Shown here one piece after another: positions 9,545-17,678 of a stretch of DNA of 64,000 nucleotides. A program made the position numbers and the translations under genes. Source of the DNA: Paraburkholderia xenovorans LB400 (GTDB taxonomy: Bacteria; Pseudomonadota; Gammaproteobacteria; Burkholderiales; Burkholderiaceae); NCBI RefSeq assembly GCF_000013645.1, contig NC_007951.1, positions 4,092,001 to 4,156,000 of the forward strand, written 5' to 3'. The stretch's first letter is position 1, and every line of letters begins with the position of its first letter. The notes beneath the pieces were generated by a model. That model saw only the letters and a program-made list of their open reading frames with translations, was not told where the DNA came from and ran no database searches.

Positions 9545-10777
9545 TTACGCGCCCGATGCAGCGGAGGCAGGTTGAGCCATCTGCGCAGCACCGCTGGCGG
9601 CCGGCGCGCCCTGAGCGGAGGCGTCGGAAGCGGGTGTGGCGGGAAGTTGCGCGGCAACGGCCTTGACCTGCATGCCGGGTTTCGCCTTGTCGGTGCCCTG
9701 CACGATCACGCGGTCGCCCGGATTCAGGCCGCTTTCGACCACCCAGTTCGAACCATACGTGCCGGACGTAACCAGTTGACGCAGTGCGACCTTGTTGTCG
9801 TTACCGACGACCAGCGCGGTGGGCTGCCCCTTCTGGTCGTGCGTCACGCCGACTTGCGGCACCACGAGCGCGTTGTCGTTCACGCCTTCGTCGATGCGCG
9901 CGCGCACGAACATGCCAGGCAGCAGCACCCGGTCGGCGTTCTTGAAGATCGCGCGCACCGTGACCGAACCGGTGCCCTGGTCGACCGTCACGTCGGTGAA
10001 CTGCAGCTTGCCCTTTTCCGAATAGGTGCGGCCGTCTTCGAGAATCAGCGACACTCTGGCGGCGTCCGGACCCGTCGTTTTCAGGCGCCCTTCCTGCATG
10101 TCGCGGCGCAGCTTCAGGCCGTCGAGGCTCGATTGCGTCAGGTCCACATAGACCGGATCGAGTGTCTGCACGGTGGCCATCAGCGTGGCGGCGCTGGCTT
10201 GCACGTAGGCGCCCGGCGTGACCTGCGAGATGCCGACCTGGCCGCTCACCGGCGACACGACGTCGGTGTAGCCCAGATTGATCTGCGCCGTGTCGACCGC
10301 CGCCTTGCCCGCTGCGACGTCAGCCGCCGCCTGGCCTTCCGCCGCGACCGCGTTGTCGTAGTCCTGCTTGCTGACCGCGTTGGCGGCAACCAGCACCTTG
10401 TAGCGATTGGCCTGCGCCGTGGTGGACACGAGATTGGCCTGCGCCTTCGCCAGCGTCGCCTTGGCGTTGTTCAACGTGGCGATGTACGGCGCCGGATCGA
10501 TCTTGTACAGACGCTGACCCGCCTTGACCTGGCTGCCTTCCGTGAACTCGCGGCGCAGCACGATGCCGTCGACCCGCGCGCGCACTTGCGCGACGAGGAA
10601 GGCACTGGTGCGGCCGGGCAATTCGGTGACGACGGGGACGGCCGTCGGCTGAACTGTGACAACGCCGACTTCGGGCGTTTGGGGCGGCGGCGCAGATTGT
10701 TTTGGTCCGCACGCTGCCAGCAATACGGCAGCCGTCGCGGCACTGATTAAGCGGAATGGAACCCGTTCGACGCGCAT
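9545..10777 (-). CDS. bpeA: RND efflux periplasmic adaptor lipoprotein (AcrA/MexA/BpeA-like)
   Basis: 410-residue membrane fusion protein. The signal peptide has a lipobox LAAC at about residues 20-23 and a short Pro-rich linker. It then carries the usual hairpin and lipoyl order: VTELPGRTSAFLVAQVRARVDGIVLRR (first lipoyl half), a coiled-coil stretch rich in Ala and Gln, and GYTDVVSPVSGQVGISQVTPGAYV (second half), followed by the beta-barrel. It couples the inner membrane pump to the outer channel. The C-terminal 40 residues are low-complexity Ala/Ser/Gln. It is first in its operon, with a leader of roughly 260 nt from the promoter found at 11047-11076. The N-terminus MRVERVPFRLIS resembles what I remember of Burkholderia BpeA. 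Confidence 0.93.
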   Translation of the reverse strand: MRVERVPFRLISAATAAVLLAACGPKQSAPPPQTPEVGVVTVQPTAVPVVTELPGRTSAFLVAQVRARVDGIVLRREFTEGSQVKAGQRLYKIDPAPYIATLNNAKATLAKAQANLVSTTAQANRYKVLVAANAVSKQDYDNAVAAEGQAAADVAAGKAAVDTAQINLGYTDVVSPVSGQVGISQVTPGAYVQASAATLMATVQTLDPVYVDLTQSSLDGLKLRRDMQEGRLKTTGPDAARVSLILEDGRTYSEKGKLQFTDVTVDQGTGSVTVRAIFKNADRVLLPGMFVRARIDEGVNDNALVVPQVGVTHDQKGQPTALVVGNDNKVALRQLVTSGTYGSNWVVESGLNPGDRVIVQGTDKAKPGMQVKAVAAQLPATPASDASAQGAPAASGAAQMAQPASAASGA

Positions 10778-11046
10778 GGAGCGACCTCTGTCTAAGACTG
10801 AGAGAATGAAAAAGTGCGAGCATCCCTACGCCGGGGACAGCAGCGCACGCATGCGTCTCGCGACGCCTGACCGGATGCCCGTGGACGCAAACCGAACCTG
10901 CAGGGCATCCTGAACGAAATGCGCCATACCGGGGAAATGCCGCACGGCGCCGCCCATTCCGGCACGGCGCAAAGAGCGTTTTGAAAGGCAACAGTGACGG
11001 ATATTAACGTTTCGTCACGGCTTGGGCTATCCGATCGTGGGATGCT

Positions 11047-11076
11047 ATTATATATACATTCACGAATGCATGTAAA
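11047..11076 (-). promoter_or_regulatory. Promoter of the efflux operon
   Basis: On the minus strand a -35 box TTTACA (11071-11076) and a perfect -10 box TATAAT (11047-11052) are separated by 18 bp. The AcrR-like operator fills the space between them, so a bound repressor would block RNA polymerase. Confidence 0.75.
11051..11074. promoter_or_regulatory. AcrR/BpeR-type operator palindrome
   Basis: A 24-bp imperfect palindrome containing TACATTCACGAATGCATGTA (11055-11074). It resembles the Escherichia coli AcrR operator, whose core is also TACATT...GAATGTATGTA. It lies between the efflux operon and the divergent TetR gene and overlaps the -35/-10 spacer of the pump promoter. Binding by the adjacent regulator is inferred. 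Confidence 0.75.
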
Positions 11077-11206
11077 AGTGCGTTTACATCGCTTGCAGGC
11101 GGGGGGCTTGCAAGATCGCTTCACAATTCGCTCAGGCGTAGATGGATTGTCATCGGGCGTACTTAAAAGCGCCTGAGACCCCCACAATCAGGGCAGGCAT
11201 TCCTAC

Positions 11207-11866
11207 ATGGTCCGTAGAACCAAAGAAGAGGCGCTGGAGACGCGCAATAGCATTCTCGACGCGGCCGAGCGCGTTTTCTTCGAGAAGGGCGTTTCGCGCA
11301 CGTCGCTTGCCGACATCGCGCAGGCCGCCGGCGTCACGCGCGGCGCGATCTACTGGCACTTCGCGCATAAAAGCGACCTGTTCACTGAAATGTTCGACCG
11401 CGTGCTGCTGCCGCTGGACGAACTCAAAGCCGCCTCGCAAGACCCCAACGAGCCCGATCCGCTCGGCCGGCTAATGGAAATCTGCACGGTCTGCCTGCGC
11501 GACACCGCGAACGATCCACGCCGCCGGCGCGTGTTCGACATCCTGTTTCTGAAATGCGAACTGGTCGAGGAAATGGGCCCGGTGATGGTCCGCTATCAGA
11601 CCAACATGCGCGAAGGACTCGCGAAAATCGAAGGCGGCCTGCGCAACGCCATCTCCAAAGGGCAAATGCCCGCGGATCTGGACACGAAGCTGGCCGCGGC
11701 TATGGTGCACGCGTTTGTCAGCGGTTCGCTGCGCGACATGCTGTTCCTGCCCGACGCCACGGATTTCGGCGCTCACGCCGTGCAGATGGTGGAAGGCATG
11801 TTCGACGCGCTGAAGCTGAGCCCGGCGCTGCGCAACGGGCATGCACGGCGAACAGCCGGTGGCTAG
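11207..11866 (+). CDS. bpeR: TetR-family repressor of the RND efflux operon (AcrR/BpeR-like)
   Basis: 219 residues. The N-terminal helix-turn-helix reads ILDAAERVFFEKGVSRTSLADIAQAAGVTRGAIYWHFAHKSDLF, with the recognition helix near residues 36-46 and the classic YWHF motif of AcrR-type proteins. The C-terminal AcrR-like ligand domain (CTVCLRDTANDPRRRRVFDILFLKCELVEEMGPV) should bind pump substrates and release DNA. It is divergent from the adaptor gene, with the operator between them, which is the standard local-repressor arrangement. Its stop codon abuts the stop of the convergent hydrolase gene with no gap. Confidence 0.9.
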   Translation: MVRRTKEEALETRNSILDAAERVFFEKGVSRTSLADIAQAAGVTRGAIYWHFAHKSDLFTEMFDRVLLPLDELKAASQDPNEPDPLGRLMEICTVCLRDTANDPRRRRVFDILFLKCELVEEMGPVMVRYQTNMREGLAKIEGGLRNAISKGQMPADLDTKLAAAMVHAFVSGSLRDMLFLPDATDFGAHAVQMVEGMFDALKLSPALRNGHARRTAGG

Positions 11867-12499
11867 TTACGCCGTGGCCCGTCTGGCCCGCGCCTTCTGG
11901 TTCGACGCATAGATATTGCCGCGCGCCAGCGGCGTCCCGCCCTGCACCGCCGCGATCCACTCGTCCGTGCTCGCCACCGCCGCGAAGCGCGATTGCAGCA
12001 CCACGCTGAACACGCGGTGAATCTCCTCGGCGCTGGCGAACCCCGCGCTGTTCTCGTACGGCACCGAGCCGGTCGCGTCGTGCAGAAATTCGACCGCAAG
12101 CCCGGAGTGAACCGCGTGGTTGATGGTCGACGCGTCGCAGTTGTGCGTCATGTAGCCGGTGACCGTCAGCGTATCGATCTGGCGCGCGGCGAGCCAGCCG
12201 GCCAGATCGGTCCCGGTGAAGGCGCTCGGCAAGGACTTCTCCACGTAATGATCGCGCGCCCGCTCGCTCACCACCGGATGCAGTTCCGCCCCATTGCTGC
12301 CGCGCGCGAACAACGGCGAGCCGGCCGGCGCGAAGTTCTGCACGATCACCACCGGCACGCCGGCCGCCCGCGCCGCATCCATCGCACGGGCGATGTTGGC
12401 GAGCGAGCTTTGCACGTCCGGGTATTCGATCGGCAGATCGCCGGTCACGTATTCGTTCTGCACATCGATGACGATCAGCGCACGGCGCGGTGTGGTCAT
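11867..12499 (-). CDS. Cysteine hydrolase of the isochorismatase family
   Basis: 210 residues. The fold's catalytic Asp is in LIVIDVQNEYV near the N-terminus, and the nucleophile Cys is in TVTGYMTHNCDASTINHAV with the usual cis-peptide region before it. Members hydrolyse isochorismate, nicotinamide, N-carbamoyl compounds or biurets, and the sequence alone does not settle the substrate. The start at MTTPRRALI was chosen from the conserved strand that follows; a longer frame upstream runs through the low-complexity promoter region. It is divergent from a GlxA-type regulator, which may control it. Confidence 0.85.
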   Translation of the reverse strand: MTTPRRALIVIDVQNEYVTGDLPIEYPDVQSSLANIARAMDAARAAGVPVVIVQNFAPAGSPLFARGSNGAELHPVVSERARDHYVEKSLPSAFTGTDLAGWLAARQIDTLTVTGYMTHNCDASTINHAVHSGLAVEFLHDATGSVPYENSAGFASAEEIHRVFSVVLQSRFAAVASTDEWIAAVQGGTPLARGNIYASNQKARARRATA

Positions 12500-12557
12500 G
12501 GCAAGACTCCTCGGTAGAGTAAAGGGATGGGGATGGCGGGCGCCGCGCGGGCTGCTG

Positions 12558-12582
12558 GTCCAGTCCAGTCCAGTCCGGGTCC
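12558..12582. repeat. Short tandem repeat GTCCA/GTCCG
   Basis: Three copies of GTCCA (12558-12572) followed by GTCCGG-type copies, in the gap between the divergent hydrolase and regulator genes. It may alter promoter spacing if it varies in number. Confidence 0.5.
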
Positions 12583-12701
12583 GGGCTTCGGGCGAGTTGC
12601 GGCGATGACGGCATTGTTCTCCCACACCCAATTCCACGACAGCGACCCGAATGACAAGATTCGCTAGAATCGGGCCATCGTCGGATCTCTTGAGGTGACT
12701 G

Positions 12702-13697
12702 ATGGCCACGCCCGCTTCTTCCGCCGCGACGCACGGCGAACCGCCCCGTCACGTCGTCGCGGTGGTCGCGTTCGACCGCATCAGTCCGTTCCATCTGTCG
12801 GTGCCGTGCGTGGTGTTCGGCGAGGATCGCAGCGGCGGCGGCGTGCCGGACTTCGACTTCCGCGTCTGCGCTGCTGAAACGGGCGCGCTGACCACCACAG
12901 CGGGCTTTTCGATCGCCGTCACGCATGGACTCGAAGCGCTGGCCGATGCCGATACGATCATCGTGCCGAGCTGGCGCGACCCGGCCGAAACGCCGCCCGC
13001 CGCGCTGCTCGACGCGCTGCGCGCCGCCCATGCGCGCGGCGCGCAACTGGTCGGGCTATGCCTGGGCGCGTTCGTACTGGCGGCCGCCGGCCTTCTCGAC
13101 GGCCGTCCGGCCTCGACGCATTGGGCATGGGCCGACGACTTCGCGCGCCGTTACCCGCGCGTGCGCCTCGACCCCAACGTGCTCTATGTCGACGACGGCA
13201 ACGTGCTGACCTCGGCCGGCACCGCCGCCGGCCTCGACTGCTGTCTGCATGTGATGCGCAAGATGTGCGGCGCGCAGGTGGCCAATCACGTGGCGCGCCG
13301 GCTGGTGGTGCCGCCGCATCGGCAAGGCGGCCAGGCGCAATTCGTTCAGCAGCCCATGCCGCCGAATGTGCGCGGCGACCGGCTGTCGGGCCTGCTCGAC
13401 TGGGTGAGCGGCAATCTGGCGTTGCCGCATACGCTCGATACGCTCGCCGGGCGCGCGCTGATGAGCCGCCGCACCTTTACGCGCCGCTTCCGGCTCGCCA
13501 TCGGCACGACCGTAGGTGCATGGTTGCTGGCACAGCGGCTCGCACGCGCGCAGCAACTGCTGGAAAGCACCGACGAGTCGGTGGAAGCGATCGCGGGAAT
13601 CGCCGGTTTCGGCTCGGCCGCTTCGCTACGGCAGCATTTCGCGGAGGCGTTCCGCACGTCGCCGTCCGCATGGCGAAGAGAGTTTCGCGGCGTGTAA
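12702..13697 (+). CDS. GlxA-family transcriptional regulator (DJ-1/PfpI domain plus AraC helix-turn-helix)
   Basis: 331 residues. The N-terminal two thirds is a class I glutamine amidotransferase-like DJ-1/PfpI domain with the nucleophile-elbow motif LVGLCLGAFVLAAAGLLDGRPASTHW. The C-terminal third is an AraC/XylS DNA-binding domain: TLAGRALMSRRTFTRRFRLAIGTTVGAWLLAQRL and AIAGIAGFGSAASLRQHFAEAF. GlxA/ArgR/GbdR-type proteins usually activate amino acid, carnitine or choline catabolism genes. It is divergent from the isochorismatase-family hydrolase 202 bp away, which is the obvious candidate target. The ligand is unknown. Confidence 0.88.
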   Translation: MATPASSAATHGEPPRHVVAVVAFDRISPFHLSVPCVVFGEDRSGGGVPDFDFRVCAAETGALTTTAGFSIAVTHGLEALADADTIIVPSWRDPAETPPAALLDALRAAHARGAQLVGLCLGAFVLAAAGLLDGRPASTHWAWADDFARRYPRVRLDPNVLYVDDGNVLTSAGTAAGLDCCLHVMRKMCGAQVANHVARRLVVPPHRQGGQAQFVQQPMPPNVRGDRLSGLLDWVSGNLALPHTLDTLAGRALMSRRTFTRRFRLAIGTTVGAWLLAQRLARAQQLLESTDESVEAIAGIAGFGSAASLRQHFAEAFRTSPSAWRREFRGV

Positions 13698-13700
13698 GTG

Positions 13701-13727
13701 CACGAGTGGCACGAGTGGCACGAGCGC
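13701..13727. repeat. Tandem 9-bp repeat CACGAGTGG
   Basis: Two exact copies (13701-13709, 13710-13718) and a third diverged copy directly after the glxA-type stop codon. It is intergenic, between convergent genes. Confidence 0.55.
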
Positions 13728-13851
13728 GCTGCTGGCGGGATCCTCTCCGACGACATTTCGTAGCAAGCCACCGGAATTTCGTAGTCGCGCTGACGCGACA
13801 GCAACTGCGCGGCGAGTCCCGCTTGTGCCCGGACGACCGAACCGCAAAAAA

Positions 13852-14613
13852 TCAACGCTCGCTGATCCAGCGCGCGACGTACAACAGCAGCGCCACCAGA
13901 AAGATCATCGCCGCCCAGGCCCAGTTCGGGACTGCGTGCGGACTGGGCTCGTGGTGCGAGACCCCGTGCGACACGCCAGGCGAGGTGCCGTGCGACGCGC
14001 CCGCCGCACGCCCCGGCAACGCATTGCCGTGATCCGGGCGCACGCGCCGCGCCATGCCGCCGAGCGTGATCGGTCGCAGAAACACGTGCTGGCGGCGTAC
14101 CGCCGAACCTCGCGCGCGATTCGGACCTTGCCCGTGCTTGGCGCGCACGACCGCGTCAAACTCGGCGAAGAAGTCGTCGGCCAGTTGATGCAGCGCGTTT
14201 TCGAGTTGACGCGTAGGCAGTTCGGCGAGCGGGCCGGACGAAGTCGCCCAGATCGTGTAATCGATCCGCGTGCCGCGCGCCTTGTCACCGCCGAGCGCGC
14301 TCTCGTCCGCGCGCACGCGCACTTCGATCTGGCCGCGCAAGGCGCCGATCCCTTCGGCGCGGGCTTTGAAATTGATGGTGCGGCGCTGCGCGTCCGCCGG
14401 TCCGGAATCCTGCCCGGCCACGTGGGCACGCGCTTCATAACGCGCGCGCAGCGGCCCGAGCGGCACGGTCATGACCAGCTCGTATTCGCCGTGCGCGAGG
14501 CGCGTGAACGACTCGCAGTTGTCGAGGCTGGCGCGTAGCAGCGCGAGGTCTTGAAGCGCCTCCCAGACGTCGGACGGCGCAAGCGGAATCCGTAACGCGT
14601 CGTTCAGTTCCAT
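13852..14613 (-). CDS. CoxG-like SRPBCC-domain protein with C-terminal membrane anchor
   Basis: 253 residues. The N-terminal about 150 residues match the CO dehydrogenase subunit G (CoxG) family: MELNDALRIPLAPSDVWEALQDLALLRASLDNCESF, then GEYELVMTVPLGPLRARYEA. A 70-residue polar linker and a single C-terminal transmembrane helix (WAWAAMIFLVALLLYVARW) follow. CoxG-type proteins take part in anchoring or maturing molybdenum hydroxylases at the membrane. No CO dehydrogenase or other molybdenum hydroxylase gene is in this window, so this copy's partner is unknown. A strong ribosome-binding site (GGAGGC) precedes the ATG at 14613. DUF427 lies 32 bp upstream on the same strand, probably in the same operon. 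Confidence 0.8.
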   Translation of the reverse strand: MELNDALRIPLAPSDVWEALQDLALLRASLDNCESFTRLAHGEYELVMTVPLGPLRARYEARAHVAGQDSGPADAQRRTINFKARAEGIGALRGQIEVRVRADESALGGDKARGTRIDYTIWATSSGPLAELPTRQLENALHQLADDFFAEFDAVVRAKHGQGPNRARGSAVRRQHVFLRPITLGGMARRVRPDHGNALPGRAAGASHGTSPGVSHGVSHHEPSPHAVPNWAWAAMIFLVALLLYVARWISER

Positions 14614-14645
14614 GCCAGCCTCCCCGATGAACGCGCGACAGTGGA

Positions 14646-15038
14646 TCAGGACGTCTGATCGATGCGGTCGACGCGCGATGCGTAAAACGCGAGATACCCT
14701 TTGATCTGGACCGCCGACTCGAGCGGCGTTTCGTAACTCCACACGGCGTTTTCGATCAGGCCGTCTTCCGTACGCAGATGGAAGTACGACGCGTCGCCTT
14801 TGAACGGACAGTGCGACGTGTGCGCCGAACGTTCGAGCCGGGCCATGTTCACATCCGAACGCGGAAAATAGAACACGTCCGGCAAACCGGTTTCCGCCAG
14901 GGTCAGCCCCGCCTGCGTGTCGGCCATAGTCACACCACCGTGTATCACGCGCACCCGATGGTTGTTGCCGGTGATCACGATGGTATGCCCGCCCGTGCTC
15001 GCGCCGGGGCTTCCGTGAGGTGTCAAGGCATCGCTCAT
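14646..15038 (-). CDS. DUF427 domain-containing protein
   Basis: 130 residues. The DUF427 fold is recognisable from GGVTMADTQAGLTLAETGLPDVFYFPRSDVNM, HTSHCPFKGDASYF and AVWSYETPLESAVQIKGYLAFY. The family is widespread and its biochemical role is unknown; the domain is small and probably cytosolic. The start was set at MSDALTPHG because the preceding residues are not conserved in character. It is followed closely by the CoxG-like gene and preceded by a terminator. Confidence 0.85.
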   Translation of the reverse strand: MSDALTPHGSPGASTGGHTIVITGNNHRVRVIHGGVTMADTQAGLTLAETGLPDVFYFPRSDVNMARLERSAHTSHCPFKGDASYFHLRTEDGLIENAVWSYETPLESAVQIKGYLAFYASRVDRIDQTS

Positions 15039-15079
15039 GTCTCGGCTCCGTGATGGGATGCGGTACTGCAAACAGTAAA

Positions 15080-15100
15080 GCCACGGGGCGTGCCCGTGGC
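15080..15100 (-). terminator. Intrinsic terminator after the small secreted-protein gene
   Basis: 8-bp perfect stem GCCACGGG/CCCGTGGC with a 5-nt loop, followed on the minus strand by TTTACTGTTT. It separates the gene at 15190-15687 from the DUF427 gene. Confidence 0.65.
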
Positions 15101-15189
15101 TTCATTATCGGCCAAAGTCCGGCCGATTGCGCGGCGTTCCTGCATGGAGGATGAGGTGCGCCGCTACGTCGTGCAAACCGGCACCGCGC

Positions 15190-15687
15190 TTATTGCGTGT
15201 TCCAGTAGAACGCGGCCTTCGCCGTGCCCTTGGCCGGCACGGTCACCGCTTTGGACTGGTCGCGGTCCTTGTATTGCGCATGCACCGTGTAGCGGCCCGG
15301 GCGCAGTTTGACCAGCATGTAAGGTCCGCGGGACGTGGTGCTCAGCACCTCGCCGTTGTGCGCATCGACCACGCGCACATGCACGTCGGCGAGAAAGTCG
15401 GAACCGGGGCCGGTAAAGCGCAGCGACAGCGGCCACTGGCTTTGCGCCTGCTGCAGCGCCTTCGATTCGTCGAGACCGACGCCGCCCGACACGAACGAGA
15501 CATCGCCTTGCTGCTGGATTTGCGGCAGACCGCCACCGTTGGCGTTGCCCGCGCTGGTTTGATCGGCGGTCGTGCCGCCGGTCGTATCGCTCGCCTGCTG
15601 CGCATACGCGCCACCCGCCAGACCGAGCGTGAGCGCTGCGCATACCGCAGCGGCTACGATCCTTCGCTGATTGCGTTGGGTTTTCAT
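15190..15687 (-). CDS. Secreted protein with carboxypeptidase-regulatory-like domain
   Basis: 165 residues. A cleavable signal peptide is clear (MKTQRNQRRIVAAAVCAALTLGLAGGAYAQ). A Gly/Asn/Thr-rich segment of about 25 residues follows. The rest resembles a carboxypeptidase regulatory-like (Ig-like) domain: DVHVRVVDAHNGEVLSTTSRGPYMLVKLRPGRYTVHAQY. Such domains are binding or structural modules, so no enzymatic role is claimed. The protein has one Cys, within the signal peptide. It is a single gene with its own terminator and a gap of 291 bp to the protease gene upstream. Confidence 0.8.
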   Translation of the reverse strand: MKTQRNQRRIVAAAVCAALTLGLAGGAYAQQASDTTGGTTADQTSAGNANGGGLPQIQQQGDVSFVSGGVGLDESKALQQAQSQWPLSLRFTGPGSDFLADVHVRVVDAHNGEVLSTTSRGPYMLVKLRPGRYTVHAQYKDRDQSKAVTVPAKGTAKAAFYWNTQ

Positions 15688-15978
15688 CGGTTCGCTCCTT
15701 GTTAGAACTTATGCCTGCTTATCCGGTCTCCCGCAATGGGCCCGGATCACAGCAGACGCAACGCGCGTGCCAGGCAGTCGGCGCGCCCGTCGGGAAGTCG
15801 CTGCGCGCCACGCCGGGTGGCGCACGGCATTCTTTGTCGATAGCTGCTTCCAGATGAAATTGCTGGCCCGCTGGCAGTAAATGCAACGGGCCGGCAACCA
15901 TTACTTCAATTCGCGGGCGGACCAGCAAGACCGTCGGTCAAACCGCCAATCGGTTCGTCCGGCGCGCACGCCTTCTGC

Positions 15979-17490
15979 TCAGCCCAGATCGACCGGCACG
16001 AAGATCTGCGCGTTGTCGCGCTGGATCAGCAACGCGATGCTGTTGCCGGCACTGGCGATCATCTGCTTCAACTGGTCGACGCTCGAAATGGGCCGGCCGT
16101 TGACGGCCAGAATCACGTCGCCCGGCTGGATGCCGGCGCTTTCCGCCGCGCCGCCCGACTGCTGCACCAGCAGACCATGCGACACCGACGCACCGCTCTT
16201 CTCTTCCGGCGTCAACGGCCGCACCGCCACGCCGAGCCGGCCTTGCAACTGGGTCGGTTGATCGGCCTTGTCCGAGGCAACCTTCGCATCCGACAACGAA
16301 CCGATGGTCACCTTCAGGTCCTTGGTGGCCTTGTCGCGCCACACCTGCACGGTTGCCGAGCTGCCCGGCGCCAGACCCGCGACCTGCGACGGCAGATCGG
16401 CCGAATCGCCGACCGGTTCGCCGTTCACCGACAGAATCACGTCGCCCGGCTGCAAACCGCCCTTGGCCGCGGGGCCGCCCGGATCGACCGAGCTCACCAG
16501 CGCGCCTTGCGGCTTCTGCATGCCGAACGAATCGGCGAGCGTCTGGTTCATGCCCTGCACCGCCACGCCGAGGCGGCCGCGGCTCACGTGGCCGGTCTTG
16601 ACGATGTCGTCCTTCACCTTGATCGCTTCATTGATCGGGATGGCGAACGAAAGGCCCTGAAAGCCGCCCGTTTGCGAATAGATCATCGAATTGATGCCGA
16701 TCACTTCGCCTTGCAGATTGAAGAGCGGGCCGCCCGAGTTGCCCGGGTTCACCGGCACGTCGGTCTGAATGAACGGCGTGTAGTTTTCGTTAGGCAGCGA
16801 GCGCGACTTGGCGCTGATGATGCCCGAGGTCACCGTGTTGTCGAAACCGTAAGGCGAACCGATCGCGACGACCCACTGGCCGACCTTGCTCTGACGCGGA
16901 TCGCCGATCTTCACGGTCGGCAGGTTGCTCGCGTCGATCTTCAGCACGGCGACGTCGGACTGCTTGTCGGCGCCCACCACCTTCGCGCGGAATTCGCGCT
17001 TGTCGGTCAGCTTCACGGTGACGACGTTGGCGCCGTCCACCACGTGCGCATTGGTCAGGATGTAGCCATCGTTGCTGACGATGAATCCTGAGCCCAGGCT
17101 CGCGCTCGGCTGATCGGGCGCATCGCCGCCGTCGCCGCCCTGCATGCCCGGCATGCCGCCGAAGAAGTGCTTGTAGAACTGGTAGAACGGATCGCTGGGA
17201 TCGATCGGCAACTGGTTGCCGCCGCCGTTGCCGGGATTACCGCGCAGCGCCGTCTGCTTGACGACGTACTTCGCGCTGATGTTGACGACGGCCGGCCCAT
17301 AGGTTTCGACGAGGCCGGAGAAATCGGGAATGCCGGTTTTGGCGGCGGCTTCGGCGGGCATCATCGCGGCTTGCACCGGGGTAATCACCTGCGGCGTGGG
17401 CACGTCGCGATGCCCCGCCACATAGCCGGCGGAAAGCGCTACGGCGACAGCCACTGCAACAGCGCTGCGGGACAAGGTTTTCGCGTTCAT
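15979..17490 (-). CDS. mucD: Do-family periplasmic serine protease (DegP/DegQ/MucD type)
   Basis: 503 residues with an N-terminal export signal. The catalytic triad is His149 (ILTNAHV), Asp179 (KQSDVAVLKID) and Ser252 (NPGNSGGP). Two PDZ domains follow, around residues 290-385 (GRLGVAVQGMNQ) and 405-500 (GRLGVAVRPLTPEEK). The protein degrades or refolds misfolded envelope proteins and oligomerises through the PDZ domains. A Gly/Met-rich loop before the protease core (GGMPGMQGGDGG) is the LA-loop region. It lies 188 bp downstream of a QseBC-like two-component pair on the same strand and may belong to the same envelope-stress response. Confidence 0.93.
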   Translation of the reverse strand: MNAKTLSRSAVAVAVAVALSAGYVAGHRDVPTPQVITPVQAAMMPAEAAAKTGIPDFSGLVETYGPAVVNISAKYVVKQTALRGNPGNGGGNQLPIDPSDPFYQFYKHFFGGMPGMQGGDGGDAPDQPSASLGSGFIVSNDGYILTNAHVVDGANVVTVKLTDKREFRAKVVGADKQSDVAVLKIDASNLPTVKIGDPRQSKVGQWVVAIGSPYGFDNTVTSGIISAKSRSLPNENYTPFIQTDVPVNPGNSGGPLFNLQGEVIGINSMIYSQTGGFQGLSFAIPINEAIKVKDDIVKTGHVSRGRLGVAVQGMNQTLADSFGMQKPQGALVSSVDPGGPAAKGGLQPGDVILSVNGEPVGDSADLPSQVAGLAPGSSATVQVWRDKATKDLKVTIGSLSDAKVASDKADQPTQLQGRLGVAVRPLTPEEKSGASVSHGLLVQQSGGAAESAGIQPGDVILAVNGRPISSVDQLKQMIASAGNSIALLIQRDNAQIFVPVDLG

Positions 17491-17600
17491 CGTGTACTCC
17501 TGACTGGGAGAAGAGACTTTGGATGTCTCGAAGAGTACGTCGCATCGCTTAAAAGAGTCTTAAGCAGCGACAGATCGCTTCCGTCCTGTTTTTCAGGGCT

Positions 17601-17633
17601 GTTTGTGGTTCGTTTGTGGCTCGTTTGTGGCCT
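17601..17633. repeat. Three tandem copies of an 11-bp unit (GTTTGTGGYTC)
   Basis: Copies at 17601-17611, 17612-17622 and 17623-17633, the last diverged, in the gap between the histidine kinase stop codon and the mucD start. Confidence 0.6.
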
Positions 17634-17678
17634 GCTCGAGCCCAGTTCAGGTCTCTTTACAATCAGAAAGCTCCGCCC

